In this document: piece after piece, positions 38,042 through 48,364 of the stretch
Layout of the letters: every line of letters begins with the position of its first letter
How positions within the stretch are numbered: the first letter of the stretch is position 1
Assembly (NCBI RefSeq): GCF_000371785.1
Contig: NZ_AQUI01000002.1
Location: 4,451,352 to 4,515,351 of the forward strand
Source: Actinopolyspora halophila DSM 43834
GTDB lineage: Bacteria > Actinomycetota > Actinomycetes > Mycobacteriales > Pseudonocardiaceae
Direction of reading: 5' to 3'
DNA: 64,000 nucleotides
Program-made: the position numbers and the translations under genes
Notes under the pieces: model-generated
What the model was told of the DNA's origin: nothing
Seen by the model: only the letters and a program-made list of their open reading frames with translations
Database searches by the model: none

Positions 38042-39568
38042 ATGATGCAGGTTCCTGGAACAGAAGTCGACTCCGTAGCGGATTTCGCGGAACACTTCGA
38101 GCGGATCCGCTCGTTGAGCCGCCACGGCGACAACGCCGGAGCCATCGAGATCGCAGACGGCGTGACGGCCGGGACCCGGGACCCGCTCGTCGCCACCCGG
38201 GCGCTCGTCCTCAAACTGGGCCGGCTCTTCAACCTCGGACGCACCGAGGAGTGCCCGGCGGTGCTGGACCAGGCGTTCGAGACCCTGGAGGGTGAGCAGG
38301 CCCCCGCGCTGCGCGGCCACCTGCACGCCCTGGCCGGGATCATCGCCGCGCCCGACTCGCTGGAACGCTGCGTGCGCCACCTGGTCCAGTCCGGGCGGGA
38401 GATCGAGATCGAGAGCGGGCCGACCGAGGAGACCGTCACCGCCCGTCACGACCTGGCCGTGACCTACTCGTACGTGGGGTTCCACGCTCAGGCGGTTCCC
38501 ATCGCCGAGCGCTGCTACCGGGCGGCCCAGTCCCTCGGCCTGCCCAGCGGCGACCACGCCCTGCCCGAGGTCGGGGTCCGCTGGGCGGCCTCGCTGGACC
38601 ACCACGGTGACACCGAAGCCTGCGTCAACATGCTCCACCGGGTGCTGGAGACCTGGGCCGAGCGCACCGATCCCCGCGAGCTCTGGCCCGCCGAGCAGTA
38701 CTACTACGGGTACGCGGCGGTCCGGTTACGGGCCCTCGGGGAACCGGCCGAGGTCGATCCGGTGCTGTTCACCGCCGAGGAGCACGGCTGGGAGGTCGCG
38801 GACCTGGCCCTGCTCGCCGCGGCCTGTCGCGACATCCACACCGGGCATCCCGCCGAGGCGCTGGAGCGCCTCGAGGGGCGGTCGGTGAACCCCTACACCC
38901 TCGGCGCGGCCGAGATCTTCCGCGTGCGCGCCCTCGCCCACGCGGCGCTGGACGACCACCGCGCGGCCCGCGCGGCAGACCGGGAGGCGACCAGGATCTC
39001 GACCGGGGAGGCAGGGCAGCTCAGGGACGGACTGGTGGACGGGACCAGGGCCCAGCTCGACCACGAGACGCTGCGCCGGACCGTGGAGCAGTACGCCTCC
39101 GAAGCGCTCACCGACCCCCTGACCGGGTTGCCCAACCGCAGACACTTCGACCGCCACGTGGCACGGCTCTCCGAGAACCGGGTCCACGCCGCGGTCGGGG
39201 TCATCGACCTGGACGGTTTCAAGGCGGTCAACACGGTGTACGGGCACCTGTCCGGGGACCTGGTGCTGCAACGGGTGGCGGCCATCCTCACCCGCACACT
39301 GCGACAGGGCGACTTCGTCGCACGCTACGGAGGGGACGAGTTCGTCGCCGTGCTCCCGAACACCGATCTGACCGACGCCCACCGGATCGGCGCCGGGATC
39401 GCCGGGGCCGTGGCCGACGGCGACTGGGACGCGCTGGTGGCGGGCACCCCCGTGTCGGTCACGATCGGCTGGGCCGAGCTGAGCGAACCGCTGCGGCTCT
39501 CCGCCACCCTGGAGTCCGCCGACCGCGCGATGCTCGGCAGGAAAGGACGCCTCGCCGGTTCGGCTTAG
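38042..39568 (+). CDS. Diguanylate cyclase with TPR-like N-terminal region
   Basis: Residues about 1-345 are helical repeats resembling TPR units, without signal peptide or membrane segments, so the protein is cytoplasmic. Residues about 350-505 are a GGDEF domain: LTDPLTGLPNRRHFDRHV, VIDLDGFKAVNTVYGHLSGD and ARYGGDEF. An RxxD inhibitory site (RQGD) lies five residues before GGDEF, so product inhibition is likely. One conserved Asp after the FK-x2-N segment is Thr here. It should make cyclic di-GMP, which controls development in actinomycetes. The TPR part probably receives the input signal through a partner protein. Confidence 0.88.
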   Translation: MMQVPGTEVDSVADFAEHFERIRSLSRHGDNAGAIEIADGVTAGTRDPLVATRALVLKLGRLFNLGRTEECPAVLDQAFETLEGEQAPALRGHLHALAGIIAAPDSLERCVRHLVQSGREIEIESGPTEETVTARHDLAVTYSYVGFHAQAVPIAERCYRAAQSLGLPSGDHALPEVGVRWAASLDHHGDTEACVNMLHRVLETWAERTDPRELWPAEQYYYGYAAVRLRALGEPAEVDPVLFTAEEHGWEVADLALLAAACRDIHTGHPAEALERLEGRSVNPYTLGAAEIFRVRALAHAALDDHRAARAADREATRISTGEAGQLRDGLVDGTRAQLDHETLRRTVEQYASEALTDPLTGLPNRRHFDRHVARLSENRVHAAVGVIDLDGFKAVNTVYGHLSGDLVLQRVAAILTRTLRQGDFVARYGGDEFVAVLPNTDLTDAHRIGAGIAGAVADGDWDALVAGTPVSVTIGWAELSEPLRLSATLESADRAMLGRKGRLAGSA

Positions 39569-39745
39569 CGCCCGCGCGAAAGGTCTCGGCGGGCTCGGGT
39601 GGTGTGCTTCGGCTCCGGGAGCGCCGAAGGACGAGCTCGGAACCGTCGAGCGAACGCGCCCGGCGGAGCCACGACGAATCGTTCCTGACGAGCCCCTCGG
39701 CACCGCCCGACCGGGAAGCATCACGCGAGTGAGAAACTGAAGGGC

Positions 39746-40234
39746 ATGAGCAATCGCGGCAGCGAACCGGACGCCGATCAGTCCCGCGACATGCCACCGC
39801 CGGTGGAGCTTCCCGAGGAGCTGGTCGAGGAGAATGACCGTTCGATCAGCATCGGTGGCGCCGGAGCGGCCTCGGGCGAACGCGCTTCCGTGTTCGCCGG
39901 TTCGGAGCCCGAACCCTACGTGGCCGTGCTGGTGACCGAGTCGACTTCCGAGTCGGAGGGTTTCCGGCCGCTGTACGAGGAGTCGTTCGTGCTGCTGACC
40001 GCCTCCTCCGACGAGGAGGCCTCCGAGAAGGCCAGGGAGTACGGCAAGCAGCAGGAAGTCAGCTACTACAACGAGAACCAGGAACTGGTCACCTGGCGAC
40101 TCAAGCACGTGGTGGAGGTCAAGCGGATCGAGGACGCCACCTTCGACGACGGCTCCGAGCTGTACAGCCGGTTCTTCCGGAACTACGCGCAGTACAGCTC
40201 CTTCGAGCCGACCCTGGCCGAGGAGGAGCTCTGA
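39746..40234 (+). CDS. DUF4288 domain protein
   Basis: This 162-residue protein has a disordered acidic N-terminus (residues 1-55) and a compact DUF4288 domain with YVAVLVTESTSE, FRPLYEESFVLLTASSDEEA, VSYYNENQELVTWRLKHVVE and FDDGSELYSRFFRNY. Function unknown. It lies 105 bases upstream of guaB1 on the same strand. The ATG start and length are consistent with homologues as I know them. Confidence 0.8.
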   Translation: MSNRGSEPDADQSRDMPPPVELPEELVEENDRSISIGGAGAASGERASVFAGSEPEPYVAVLVTESTSESEGFRPLYEESFVLLTASSDEEASEKAREYGKQQEVSYYNENQELVTWRLKHVVEVKRIEDATFDDGSELYSRFFRNYAQYSSFEPTLAEEEL

Positions 40235-40333
40235 GCACGACCGGCGTCCGCCCGCAGCGGTCCGCGTCGTGGTGAGACTTCCCCGCTCCCCCTTCCTGCC
40301 CGGTGATTCGAGGGCCTTTCGCGGGTAGTCTGA

Positions 40334-41858
<1,525 letters not shown>

Positions 41859-41864
41859 GGGTCC

Positions 41865-41894
41865 GACGGGTCTCGCGGAGAGGTGAGACCCGTC
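41865..41894. terminator. Strong hairpin between guaB1 and the LysR fragment
   Basis: GACGGGTCTC (41865-41874) and GAGACCCGTC (41885-41894) are perfectly complementary around a 10-base loop. It could terminate transcription from either side of the convergent guaB1 and lysR-fragment pair. There is no T-run. Confidence 0.55.
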
Positions 41895-42212
41895 CGAGGG
41901 CGCGGTGAATCCCACCCGCACCGCACCCTCCTGGCTCGACGACCACCCGACGAGCCGAGAGGGACGCGTCTCGACTCGTAGAGCAGCCCGCGCGCGTCCG
42001 GCAGGAACGCGTGCCCTGCTAGGGTGCGCCACACCGTCCGGCTGTCCCGCCAGAACAGCCGGACCTGTAGTTCCTTTTTCCAGTTGCTGAATCTGCCGAC
42101 TCAGCGAGGGCTGGATCATGCGCGACCGCTGCGCGGCCCTCCCGAAGTGGCCCTCCTCGACGACCGCGACGAAATCGGACAGCTGGGCGAGTGCAGGCGT
42201 CGATACTCTCAA
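41880..42212 (-). pseudogene. LysR-family regulator remnant, frameshifted
   Basis: The N-terminal helix-turn-helix is clear in one frame: AQLSDFVAVVEEGHFGRAAQ and PSLSRQIQQLEK. Near 42080 the homology jumps to another frame, giving LQVRLFWRDSRTVWRTLAGHAF and LPDARGLLYESRR, then back for EGAVRVGFTAPSDG. Only about 110 codons remain of a usual 300, so the effector domain is lost. The gene is broken by at least two frameshifts and truncated. It lies inside the segment bracketed by guaB1 3'-end repeats. Confidence 0.8.
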
Positions 42213-42360
42213 GGCATCGGTGGATGCTCAATCGGAGTTAGACACGCATCGATGGTTAACTCTAGCGTCACCTCCAACCAACATTCGCAACCGGAGGAAG
42301 ACGAATCGATGCCCCACATCTCACCACCCGAAGTCGCTCGAAGTCGCCCGATGACTGAAT

Positions 42361-42600
42361 TCCGAGCTGCTCTCGTTCCCGGTGCCTCACTCGCGGCAAG
42401 ATCCGAGCTTCGACGAATCCGCCTACCGCGGAAACATCCGATGGCTGAGCGGATGCAGCGCCGCCGGGCTGTTCGCGACAGGCGGGACTGGAAAGTTCTT
42501 CTCCCGCACCCCGACCGAGGTCGAGACGGTGGTAACCGCTGCGGTCGCGGAAGCCCCGCGGGATCTGCACGCGCTCCCGGTCACCGGGCACGACAGCGTC
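42361..42600 (+). pseudogene. 5-dehydro-4-deoxyglucarate dehydratase (kdgD-like) fragment
   Basis: About 80 codons match the N-terminal part of KdgD, a DHDPS-superfamily aldolase: SELLSFPV, then [19 protein letters not shown] and [21 protein letters not shown]. The typical GGTGEFFSLTP motif is recognisable. There is no proper start (a stop lies just upstream in frame) and the rest of the barrel, including the Schiff-base lysine, is missing. KdgD acts in D-glucarate degradation. It neighbours a broken LysR gene and an NRAMP-like transporter, so a small sugar-acid locus may have decayed here. Confidence 0.65.
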
Positions 42601-43023
42601 CTGCTCAACTTCAGCGGTGCCCACGCACAGCTGCGCATCGAGCGGGGAACGCTGCGAGGTCCCGAGGGAGCGGGGGCGGGGAGTCGTCGCGTGACGAATC
42701 CCGCGGGCTCCCATCACGGAGGCCCGTCACGACTCGGGCGCTCCCGCACCACGTTCCGGTGAACCGCGAGCAGTAATCACACGCCCCGGGACGCGTCTCG
42801 AATCGACCCGGCGATCGACGCGCATTCCAGCCGGGGATTTGCACACCGCACAGGGGCAATTGTGCCTACCGCAGGGATAGCTCACTTGGAACGGGGATCT
42901 CCATAGCCCCGGCTCGACCTCGGATTCCCCAGATTTCACCTGCGTCGGTGGACAGCACCGAAACCATTGCAAACCGTCAGGACCGAACAGTGACGATTCC
43001 ACGAATTACCGAGGTCTTTGCTG
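42601..43023. other. Region upstream of the NRAMP-like gene
   Basis: No gene is supported in these 423 bases. It becomes more AT-rich towards the transporter start. A short imperfect palindrome GGCAATTGTGCC at 42855-42866 could be a regulatory site, but no regulator can be assigned. Confidence 0.4.
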
Positions 43024-44316
43024 ATGGAACAAGAAGAAGACAACAAGGCGACCGTGGCCACCCCGGACAAGGCATTCATGGGTCGAATCCGAAAGTTCGG
43101 ACCAGGAATCGTGGCAGTCCTGAGCATGATGGGAGCCGGTGACCTCGTCACTGCCTCCGTGTCGGGATCGAGCTACGGGTACAATCTCATGTGGCTGCTC
43201 GCTCTTTCCCTGGTCGTTCGGTTCGTCATCGTGAACCTGATGGGCAGATACCAAGTCCTGAACCTGAAAGGGAACACGATAGTCGAAGGATACAGCGATG
43301 TTTCCAAGTACTATCCGTGGTTCATCGGCATTGCCATCCTCGTCAGTGGTCACTTTTTCAATGCCTACATGATCACCGGGGCCGGGGAGGCCCTTTCCTG
43401 GGTGTTCAACATTGGCCATCCATTCTTGTGGTCATGCGCGGTGGTCCTGTTCAGCCTGTTCGTCATCGGCCACAATGTCTACAACACCATCGAGAACCTG
43501 CTCAAGGTCCTCTTGACGTTGATGACGATCGCTTTCCTCGGGCTGGCGATCTACTCCGTTCCCGACCTGGGCGGGATCGCGAGGGGGACGGTAGGGTTCG
43601 GCATTCCGAGAAATACTGGTGCTTTCGGGGTGTTCGCCGTCGCCCTCTCACTCATCGGAGCGGTGGCGGGATCAATGGCCAACTTTCTGTACCCCTACTT
43701 CGTGAAGGAGAAGGACTGGAAGGGCGTACGCTACAAGAAGACCCAGCGCAACGACATCATGTTCGGCATTTGCGCCGCCATAGTGATCAACTTGGCGGTC
43801 TGGGTCGTCGGCGCCGAGATCCTCAGCCCGAACAACATCGAGGTCAGCAGCCTGGAGGACATCTCCAAGGCGCTGTCGCTCCACCTGGGAAACTTCGGGG
43901 CCATCGTCTTCTACCTCGGGGCGTTCGGAATTCTCTACAGCAGTGTTATCGGATACGCGAACGGTTTCCCCAAGATCATAGTCGATTGTTTGCACATGAT
44001 CAGACCGGAGCGCCGGGAGAAGTTCGGGCAGAAATTCGACGACGACCCGTGGTTCAAGTGGTTCAGCCTGTTCATTCTGGTATCCCCCGTCGTCTGGTCC
44101 ATCCCCGGCATGCCCGGGTTCGTTGAGATGGCGATCTTCGTCACCGGTATGCAGGCCGTCGTCGTGCCGATCACAGCGATCGGCCTCATGATTCTTGTGA
44201 ACAAGTCGAGCCATTTGGGCGAGCACAAGGCGAGCGTCACGGAGAACATCGTTCTGATTCTGACCACCGCCCTGGCTATTTGGGTGAGCATCGAGGCGGT
44301 CGTGGGGTGGTTCTAG
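43024..44316 (+). CDS. NRAMP-related transporter, non-canonical
   Basis: This 430-residue membrane protein has about eleven hydrophobic segments and the overall NRAMP pattern. In TM1 the metal-binding DPGN is replaced by GAGD (MMGAGDLVTASVSGSSYG), and in TM6 the MPH motif is replaced by AVAGSMANFLYPYFVKEK. It therefore belongs to the NRAMP-related proteins whose substrate may not be Mn2+ or Fe2+. The ATG at 43024 with GAGG upstream is preferred over TTG at 43018. Base composition is visibly more AT-rich than neighbours, suggesting transfer. It lies between two copies of the guaB1 3' end, together with lysR and kdgD remnants. Confidence 0.85.
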   Translation: MEQEEDNKATVATPDKAFMGRIRKFGPGIVAVLSMMGAGDLVTASVSGSSYGYNLMWLLALSLVVRFVIVNLMGRYQVLNLKGNTIVEGYSDVSKYYPWFIGIAILVSGHFFNAYMITGAGEALSWVFNIGHPFLWSCAVVLFSLFVIGHNVYNTIENLLKVLLTLMTIAFLGLAIYSVPDLGGIARGTVGFGIPRNTGAFGVFAVALSLIGAVAGSMANFLYPYFVKEKDWKGVRYKKTQRNDIMFGICAAIVINLAVWVVGAEILSPNNIEVSSLEDISKALSLHLGNFGAIVFYLGAFGILYSSVIGYANGFPKIIVDCLHMIRPERREKFGQKFDDDPWFKWFSLFILVSPVVWSIPGMPGFVEMAIFVTGMQAVVVPITAIGLMILVNKSSHLGEHKASVTENIVLILTTALAIWVSIEAVVGWF

Positions 44317-44392
44317 CACTGCAGCCGTACTTTGGTGGTCGTGGCCGGCGCTGGACTGATCTCGTTCATTCCACTACGGACCAAGCTTAGCC

Positions 44393-44492
44393 CGGGAGAA
44401 GGCAGCTTCCCGCTGGCTGGTGAGCAGCGCCGCTCCGGTGAGCACACGCCCCGGTCTCCGCCCGGTTTTGCCTACAACTGGGCGGAGACCGG
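44393..44492 (+). repeat. guaB1 3'-end direct repeat, second copy
   Basis: This stretch aligns with 41750-41858: the last codons of guaB1 (now without a gene), the stop region GGCTGGTGA, CAGC, CCGGTGA, CACGCCCCGG and the full hairpin. An 11-base and a 2-base gap separate the copies otherwise. It lies about 80 bases after the NRAMP-like gene. Confidence 0.75.
44451..44492 (+). terminator. TTGCCTRN-loop hairpin B, after NRAMP-like gene
   Basis: A 17-bp stem (44451-44467 with 44476-44492, one G-T pair) closes the loop TTGCCTAC. It is the strongest of three related hairpins and sits about 135 bases after the transporter stop on the coding strand. Confidence 0.7.
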
Positions 44493-44521
44493 GCTCCGAG
44501 TCCGCTCCGGGGCAAGGACAG

Positions 44522-44590
44522 ATGTGCGAGTTCGCGCTCACTCCCGACGAATCACGAGCGTTCCTCGAACGAACTCTCAAGGAAGTCTGA
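44522..44590 (+). pseudogene. Possible XRE/DUF5753 regulator tail
   Basis: A 22-codon frame ALTPDESRAFLERTLKEV then TGA, whose stop overlaps the ATG of the DUF397 gene (TGATG). XRE regulators with DUF5753 usually sit directly upstream of DUF397 genes with such an overlap, so this is plausibly the last few codons of one whose remainder has been deleted. Similarity is short and tentative. Confidence 0.35.
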
Positions 44591-44798
44591 TGTTCGATAC
44601 CGGCTGGATCAAGAGCTCCTACAGCGCGGCTGCCAGCGACAACTGCGTGGAGGTGCGCATCACCGCGCCACCGGGGTCGGAGTCCGCGACTCCAAGAACC
44701 CCGACGAAGCGGTGCACACCTCCTCCGGCGCGGCGTGGACGTCCTTCGTGGACGGAATCAGGGCCGGACGGTTCGCGGCCACCTCCCGGCACGGCTGA
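44590..44798 (+). pseudogene. DUF397 protein gene, frameshifted
   Basis: Starts FDTGWIKSSYSAAASDNCVEVRIT, the normal N-terminus of DUF397 proteins. After about 25 codons the homology continues in another frame as GVGVRDSKNPDEAVHTSSG and AAWTSFVDGIRAGRF to a stop at 44796-44798. A single-base frameshift near 44660-44690 separates the halves. DUF397 proteins pair with XRE regulators in actinomycete development and stress control. Either a sequencing error or real decay is possible; the lost upstream partner favours decay. Confidence 0.65.
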
Positions 44799-44822
44799 CC
44801 CGACTGATCCTGCGCGCCCCGC

Positions 44823-44860
44823 GGGGTGTCTCCAGTTTCAGGCAAAACCGGAGACACCCC
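44823..44860 (-). terminator. TTGCCTRN-loop hairpin C, after phoH
   Basis: A 15-bp stem (44823-44837 with 44846-44860, one G-T pair) closes a loop reading TTGCCTGA on the minus strand. It begins 11 bases after the phoH stop in the direction of that gene. Loop and inner stem match hairpins A and B while the outer stem sequence is different. Confidence 0.72.
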
Positions 44861-44871
44861 TGGGACAGCGG

Positions 44872-46266
44872 TCAGGAGACGAACTCCTCCTCCAACATCT
44901 CCGTGACCAGTGCGGCCACGGGTGAGCGCTCGGACCGGGTCAGGGTCATGTGCGCGAACAGCGGATGCCCCTTGAGCTTCTCGATCACGGCGGCCACACC
45001 GTCGTGCCTGCCCACCCGCAGGTTGTCCCGCTGCGCCACGTCGTGCGTGAGCACCACCCGCGAGTTGGAGCCCAACCTGGACAGCACCGTGAGCAGCACG
45101 TTGCGCTCCAAGGACTGCGCCTCGTCGACTATGACGAACGCGTCGTGCAGCGAACGGCCCCTGATGTGGGTCAGCGGCAGCACTTCGAGCATCTCACGGT
45201 CCATGACCTCGTCGATGACGTTCTGCCCCGCCAGCGCTCCCAACGTGTCGTAAACCGCCTGGCCCCAGGGCTGCATCTTGTCGCCCTCGCTTCCCGGCAG
45301 GTACCCGAGCTGCTGACCGCCCACGGCGTACAGCGGCCGGAACACCATCACCTTGCGGTGCCGCTGCTGTTCCATCACCGCGTCCAGCCCGGCGCACAGG
45401 GCCAGCGCCGACTTCCCCGTCCCGGCACGACCGCCCAGCGAGACGATGCCGACCTCGGGGTCCATCAGGATGTCCAGGGCTATGCGCTGCTCGGCGGACC
45501 TGCCGTGCAGCCCGAAGGCCTCGCGTTCACCGCGCACCAGCCGCACCGACTTGTCCTCGGTGACACGCCCCAGGGCGTTCTTCGTTCCCGCGAGCAACCG
45601 CAGCCCGGTGTTGACCGGCAGTTCCCTGGCCTCCTCCACGTCGGCCGATCCGTTCTTGAACAGGGTGTCCACCTCGTTCGGCGGCACGTCCAGATCGGTC
45701 ATGCCGGACCAGCCCGTGGAGATCACGTCCTGGGCCCGGTACTCGTCCGCGTCCAGCGCGACAGCCGCGGCCTTCACCCGCAGCGGCATGTCCTTGCTGA
45801 TCAGAGTCACCGGGTGACCATCGGCGACGAGGTTGAGCGCACAGGCCAGAATGCGGGCGTCGTTGGAGTCGGTCCGGAAACCCGGCGGCAACACCTCCGG
45901 GTCCGAGTGGTTCAGCTCGACGTGCAACCGACCACCCGACTCACCCACCGGGACCGGCTCGTCCAGCTTGCCGTACCGCACGCGCAGATCGTCGAGTCCA
46001 CGCAGCGCCTCCCGGGCGAACCATCCGAGCTCGGGGTGGTGTCGCTTGCCCTCCAGCTCACTGATCACGACCAGTGGGAGGACGACGCTGTGCTCGGCGA
46101 ACCTGCTTATCGCCCACGGATCCGACAGTAACACCGAGGTGTCCAGGACGTAGCTGCGCACCTCCACTCCTCCGGATTCGCCGGAGGTCAGCCGGTTCGG
46201 AGTGGGGGAATCCGCGGAGCCGGAGTCAGAGATGGGCTCCGCTTGCTGGGAACGTCGTGTCATCAC
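44872..46266 (-). CDS. phoH2: PhoH family protein with N-terminal PIN domain (PhoH2)
   Basis: A 464-residue PIN-PhoH fusion. The PIN domain occupies about residues 35-170 ([18 protein letters not shown]; the acidic [13 protein letters not shown]) and the PhoH ATPase about 240-460 with Walker [17 protein letters not shown] and Walker [14 protein letters not shown]. Mycobacterial PhoH2 is an RNA helicase and RNase in one chain. The ATG pair at 46266/46263 gives the start. The hairpin C follows the stop. The gene sits near uppS as Rv1095 does in Mycobacterium. Confidence 0.93.
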   Translation of the reverse strand: MMTRRSQQAEPISDSGSADSPTPNRLTSGESGGVEVRSYVLDTSVLLSDPWAISRFAEHSVVLPLVVISELEGKRHHPELGWFAREALRGLDDLRVRYGKLDEPVPVGESGGRLHVELNHSDPEVLPPGFRTDSNDARILACALNLVADGHPVTLISKDMPLRVKAAAVALDADEYRAQDVISTGWSGMTDLDVPPNEVDTLFKNGSADVEEARELPVNTGLRLLAGTKNALGRVTEDKSVRLVRGEREAFGLHGRSAEQRIALDILMDPEVGIVSLGGRAGTGKSALALCAGLDAVMEQQRHRKVMVFRPLYAVGGQQLGYLPGSEGDKMQPWGQAVYDTLGALAGQNVIDEVMDREMLEVLPLTHIRGRSLHDAFVIVDEAQSLERNVLLTVLSRLGSNSRVVLTHDVAQRDNLRVGRHDGVAAVIEKLKGHPLFAHMTLTRSERSPVAALVTEMLEEEFVS

Positions 46267-46563
46267 GGCTACTCCCTAACGGGCGCGGTCCTTCGCACCC
46301 GTTCGTCGGCGGGCCGGGCCGCCCTGCACCAGAGGCTTCGGCCCGGGCGCCATCCGGGTGGAGCCCGCTCCGGCCTCGGCCGCGGGTGAAGGGCCTCCCC
46401 GGACGGGCCGCAATTACACGGCCCGTCACAGCGGACGCTACCCGCACGATCGACTGTTGGCAGGCGGCCACACAGGTGATTCAACCGATCGTCATCCGGG
46501 TGCCGAACGACGCACACCCGAATGTCGGAGTCCCTTTCCCCGCTTCCGGAGAGTTCCGCGGAC

Positions 46564-47835
46564 TCACGAGTCCCCCCGTGGACCGAGCTGCCGTCCCGCG
46601 AGTCCCTTCCGCAGGGTTCGCGGAGCGAACGGCTCCTCCAGCAGTCGCAGGTACCGCCGCGAGCGCCCGGCGGCCCCCTCGGCCGTCACCCACGAGTCGA
46701 CCAGATCGGTCCCGGCGGGGTAGAGCACCGAGTGCGCACCCGCGTGAGGGTCCTCCAACAACTTGAACAGGTCCTCACAGCGGTCCTCGTCGAGCAGCAA
46801 CCAGTACCGCAGGTACGCCCGCACCCGTGCCGGATCGGTACCGTGCTCGTGCAGCATCAGAGCCGCGTCACGGCGCACCCCGGCCAGCTTCCGCATGGCG
46901 TCGTCCACCCGCTCGGCCAGTTCCCCGTGCGGGAGCCCGCAGATCCCGGACAGCACCCGCCGCGCCCAGCTCCCCCAGCCCCGGCCGATCAGCACGTCCA
47001 GGCCGAGCTCGGCCAGCCCCTCCGCGACGACGCACTGCGGAGTGTTCGCCAGCGCGATCGCCTGTTCCGGGAAGTCCGCGCGGCAGTACTGAGTGTGGTG
47101 TCCGGGGTAGGTCTCGTGCGCGAGCAGCCTGGGCAGGCTGCCCAGTCGATGCGGCGCCGCGAGACTGATGGACACCCGCGAGCGCCGGTTACCGAGACAA
47201 CGCTGCAAACCGCTGAACGAGGCGTCCTCGACGAACCGGTAGGTGGCCGTCTCGCGTTCGGGCAGCCCGAAGCGGTTCCTGGTTTCCACGCGCAACGACT
47301 CCGCCAGCGCGCGCACGCAGTCGGGGACCAGCCGCCGGGGGATGCGGTCGCGCCTCCGGAAGTCCGCCATGCGCTCGGCCAGCGAACCGCCCGGGGGCAG
47401 CACTCTGTCGAGTTCGGCGTGCGCCCGCTCGTAGCAGTTCCCGTCCCCGGTGACGGCCTCGGTCTGAAAGCACAGCCGCAACCGCGCTCCGAAGGGGATC
47501 CGCTCGCCCGCCAGCACCCGAGCCGCGCAGTCCAGCGCGGCGAGTTGTCCGAGCAGGAACTCCCGGCGTGTCGTACCGAGCTCGCAGGAGCGCACCAGCC
47601 TGTGCAGGTGACGAGCCTGAGCGGCCAGTTCGGCGGGCGCTGGGAGCGGCTCGTCGTACACCTCGGCGAGTGTCCGCGAGGCGCCCGTGTAGCCGTGGAC
47701 GAATCCCGGCGAGACCCTTCCGAAACGCAGGCCGAGCTTGAGGTACTCGGTGATCAGTGCCCGATGGTGCACAGCGGAAGGATAAGCCGTCTCACCGTGC
47801 GCGGCGAGACGTCGAAGCCGCGGAAACAGCCTCAT
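46564..47835 (-). CDS. DUF885 family protein, putative metallopeptidase-like
   Basis: A 423-residue DUF885-type protein. The signature LLAHETYPGHHTQYC contains the HE-x3-GHH arrangement resembling zinc metallopeptidases, and later CVVAEGLAELGLDVL supplies a second glutamate. No signal peptide is evident. The N-terminus is uncertain: the ATG at 47835 lacks a ribosome-binding site and lies inside an AT palindrome, and family similarity begins only near ITEYLKLGLRFGRV, so a later GTG may be used. The reaction is unproved for this group. Confidence 0.8.
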   Translation of the reverse strand: MRLFPRLRRLAAHGETAYPSAVHHRALITEYLKLGLRFGRVSPGFVHGYTGASRTLAEVYDEPLPAPAELAAQARHLHRLVRSCELGTTRREFLLGQLAALDCAARVLAGERIPFGARLRLCFQTEAVTGDGNCYERAHAELDRVLPPGGSLAERMADFRRRDRIPRRLVPDCVRALAESLRVETRNRFGLPERETATYRFVEDASFSGLQRCLGNRRSRVSISLAAPHRLGSLPRLLAHETYPGHHTQYCRADFPEQAIALANTPQCVVAEGLAELGLDVLIGRGWGSWARRVLSGICGLPHGELAERVDDAMRKLAGVRRDAALMLHEHGTDPARVRAYLRYWLLLDEDRCEDLFKLLEDPHAGAHSVLYPAGTDLVDSWVTAEGAAGRSRRYLRLLEEPFAPRTLRKGLAGRQLGPRGDS

Positions 47836-47850
47836 TTTTTACGAAAAAAT
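47834..47850. promoter_or_regulatory. AT-rich palindrome at the DUF885 gene start
   Basis: ATTTTTT (47834-47840) and AAAAAAT (47844-47850) form an inverted repeat around ACG. Such a pure A/T palindrome is very unusual in this GC-rich sequence. It lies at the start of the DUF885 gene and about 200 bases upstream of the first chaplin-like gene, in the promoter-like AT-rich region 47836-47930. Confidence 0.4.
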
Positions 47851-48044
47851 CTCAGAAGAAAAACGAGGACATGGTCGACACCTTTAGAGAAGTAAGATCA
47901 GCTATACACAATAGTGTTACACAGCTTTCCTCCTGTTCGGACGATCGATAGTTTTCCTGCGTGTGCACGGCCACTGTGGAATTGCTGGGGTTTCGCTGTG
48001 GGGACCCGTGCTCGGATCGTCCGTGACCAACAAGGAGCGAACAA

Positions 48045-48293
48045 GTGCTGAAGAAGGCAACAGCCGCCGTGGGCATCGCCGCCGCCGGGATGATGGCGAT
48101 GGCCCCCATCGCCAGCGCCGACACCAAGGACAACGACGGCATCAACGTCCTCAACGACAACAACCTGAGCGTGTTGCCGGTCCAGCTGTGCAACAACGAC
48201 GTCGCCGTGCTCGGCGCGGTCGTGCCGATCCTCTCCCCGAGCAACGCCAAGTGCGTCAACGCTCCCGTCGTCGACCACCCCAAGGCCGACTGA
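48045..48293 (+). CDS. Small secreted chaplin-like protein 1
   Basis: An 82-residue product with a clear signal peptide (LKKATAAVGIAAAGMMAMAP, cleavage near ASA/D). The mature 56 residues read NDGINVLNDNNLSVLPVQLC, then NNDVAVLGAVVPILSP and a second cysteine in KCVNAPVVDHPKAD. Two cysteines about 21 residues apart flank a hydrophobic stretch, as in the chaplin domain, but the Gly/Ser pattern differs, so I call it chaplin-like or rodlin-like. Such proteins coat aerial hyphae and spores. AAGGAG lies seven bases before the GTG. It is a tandem paralogue of the next gene. Confidence 0.75.
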   Translation: MLKKATAAVGIAAAGMMAMAPIASADTKDNDGINVLNDNNLSVLPVQLCNNDVAVLGAVVPILSPSNAKCVNAPVVDHPKAD

Positions 48294-48324
48294 CAACCGA
48301 GAGTCGTCCCCACGGCCGGAGCGA

Positions 48325-48364
48325 CCGGAGTGGGAGCAGCACCGGAAGGTGACTCCCGCTCCGG
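48325..48364 (+). terminator. Hairpin after chaplin-like gene 1
   Basis: CCGGAGTGGGAG (48325-48336) pairs with CTCCCGCTCCGG (48353-48364) through 12 bp including one T-G pair, with a 16-base loop. It starts 31 bases after the stop and is followed by ATTTCC. It probably separates transcription of the two paralogues. Confidence 0.6.

Noticed and set aside
42727-43002. Cysteine-containing minus-strand frame upstream of the NRAMP-like gene
   Set aside because: No recognisable family, poor start and overlap with the presumed promoter of the transporter.
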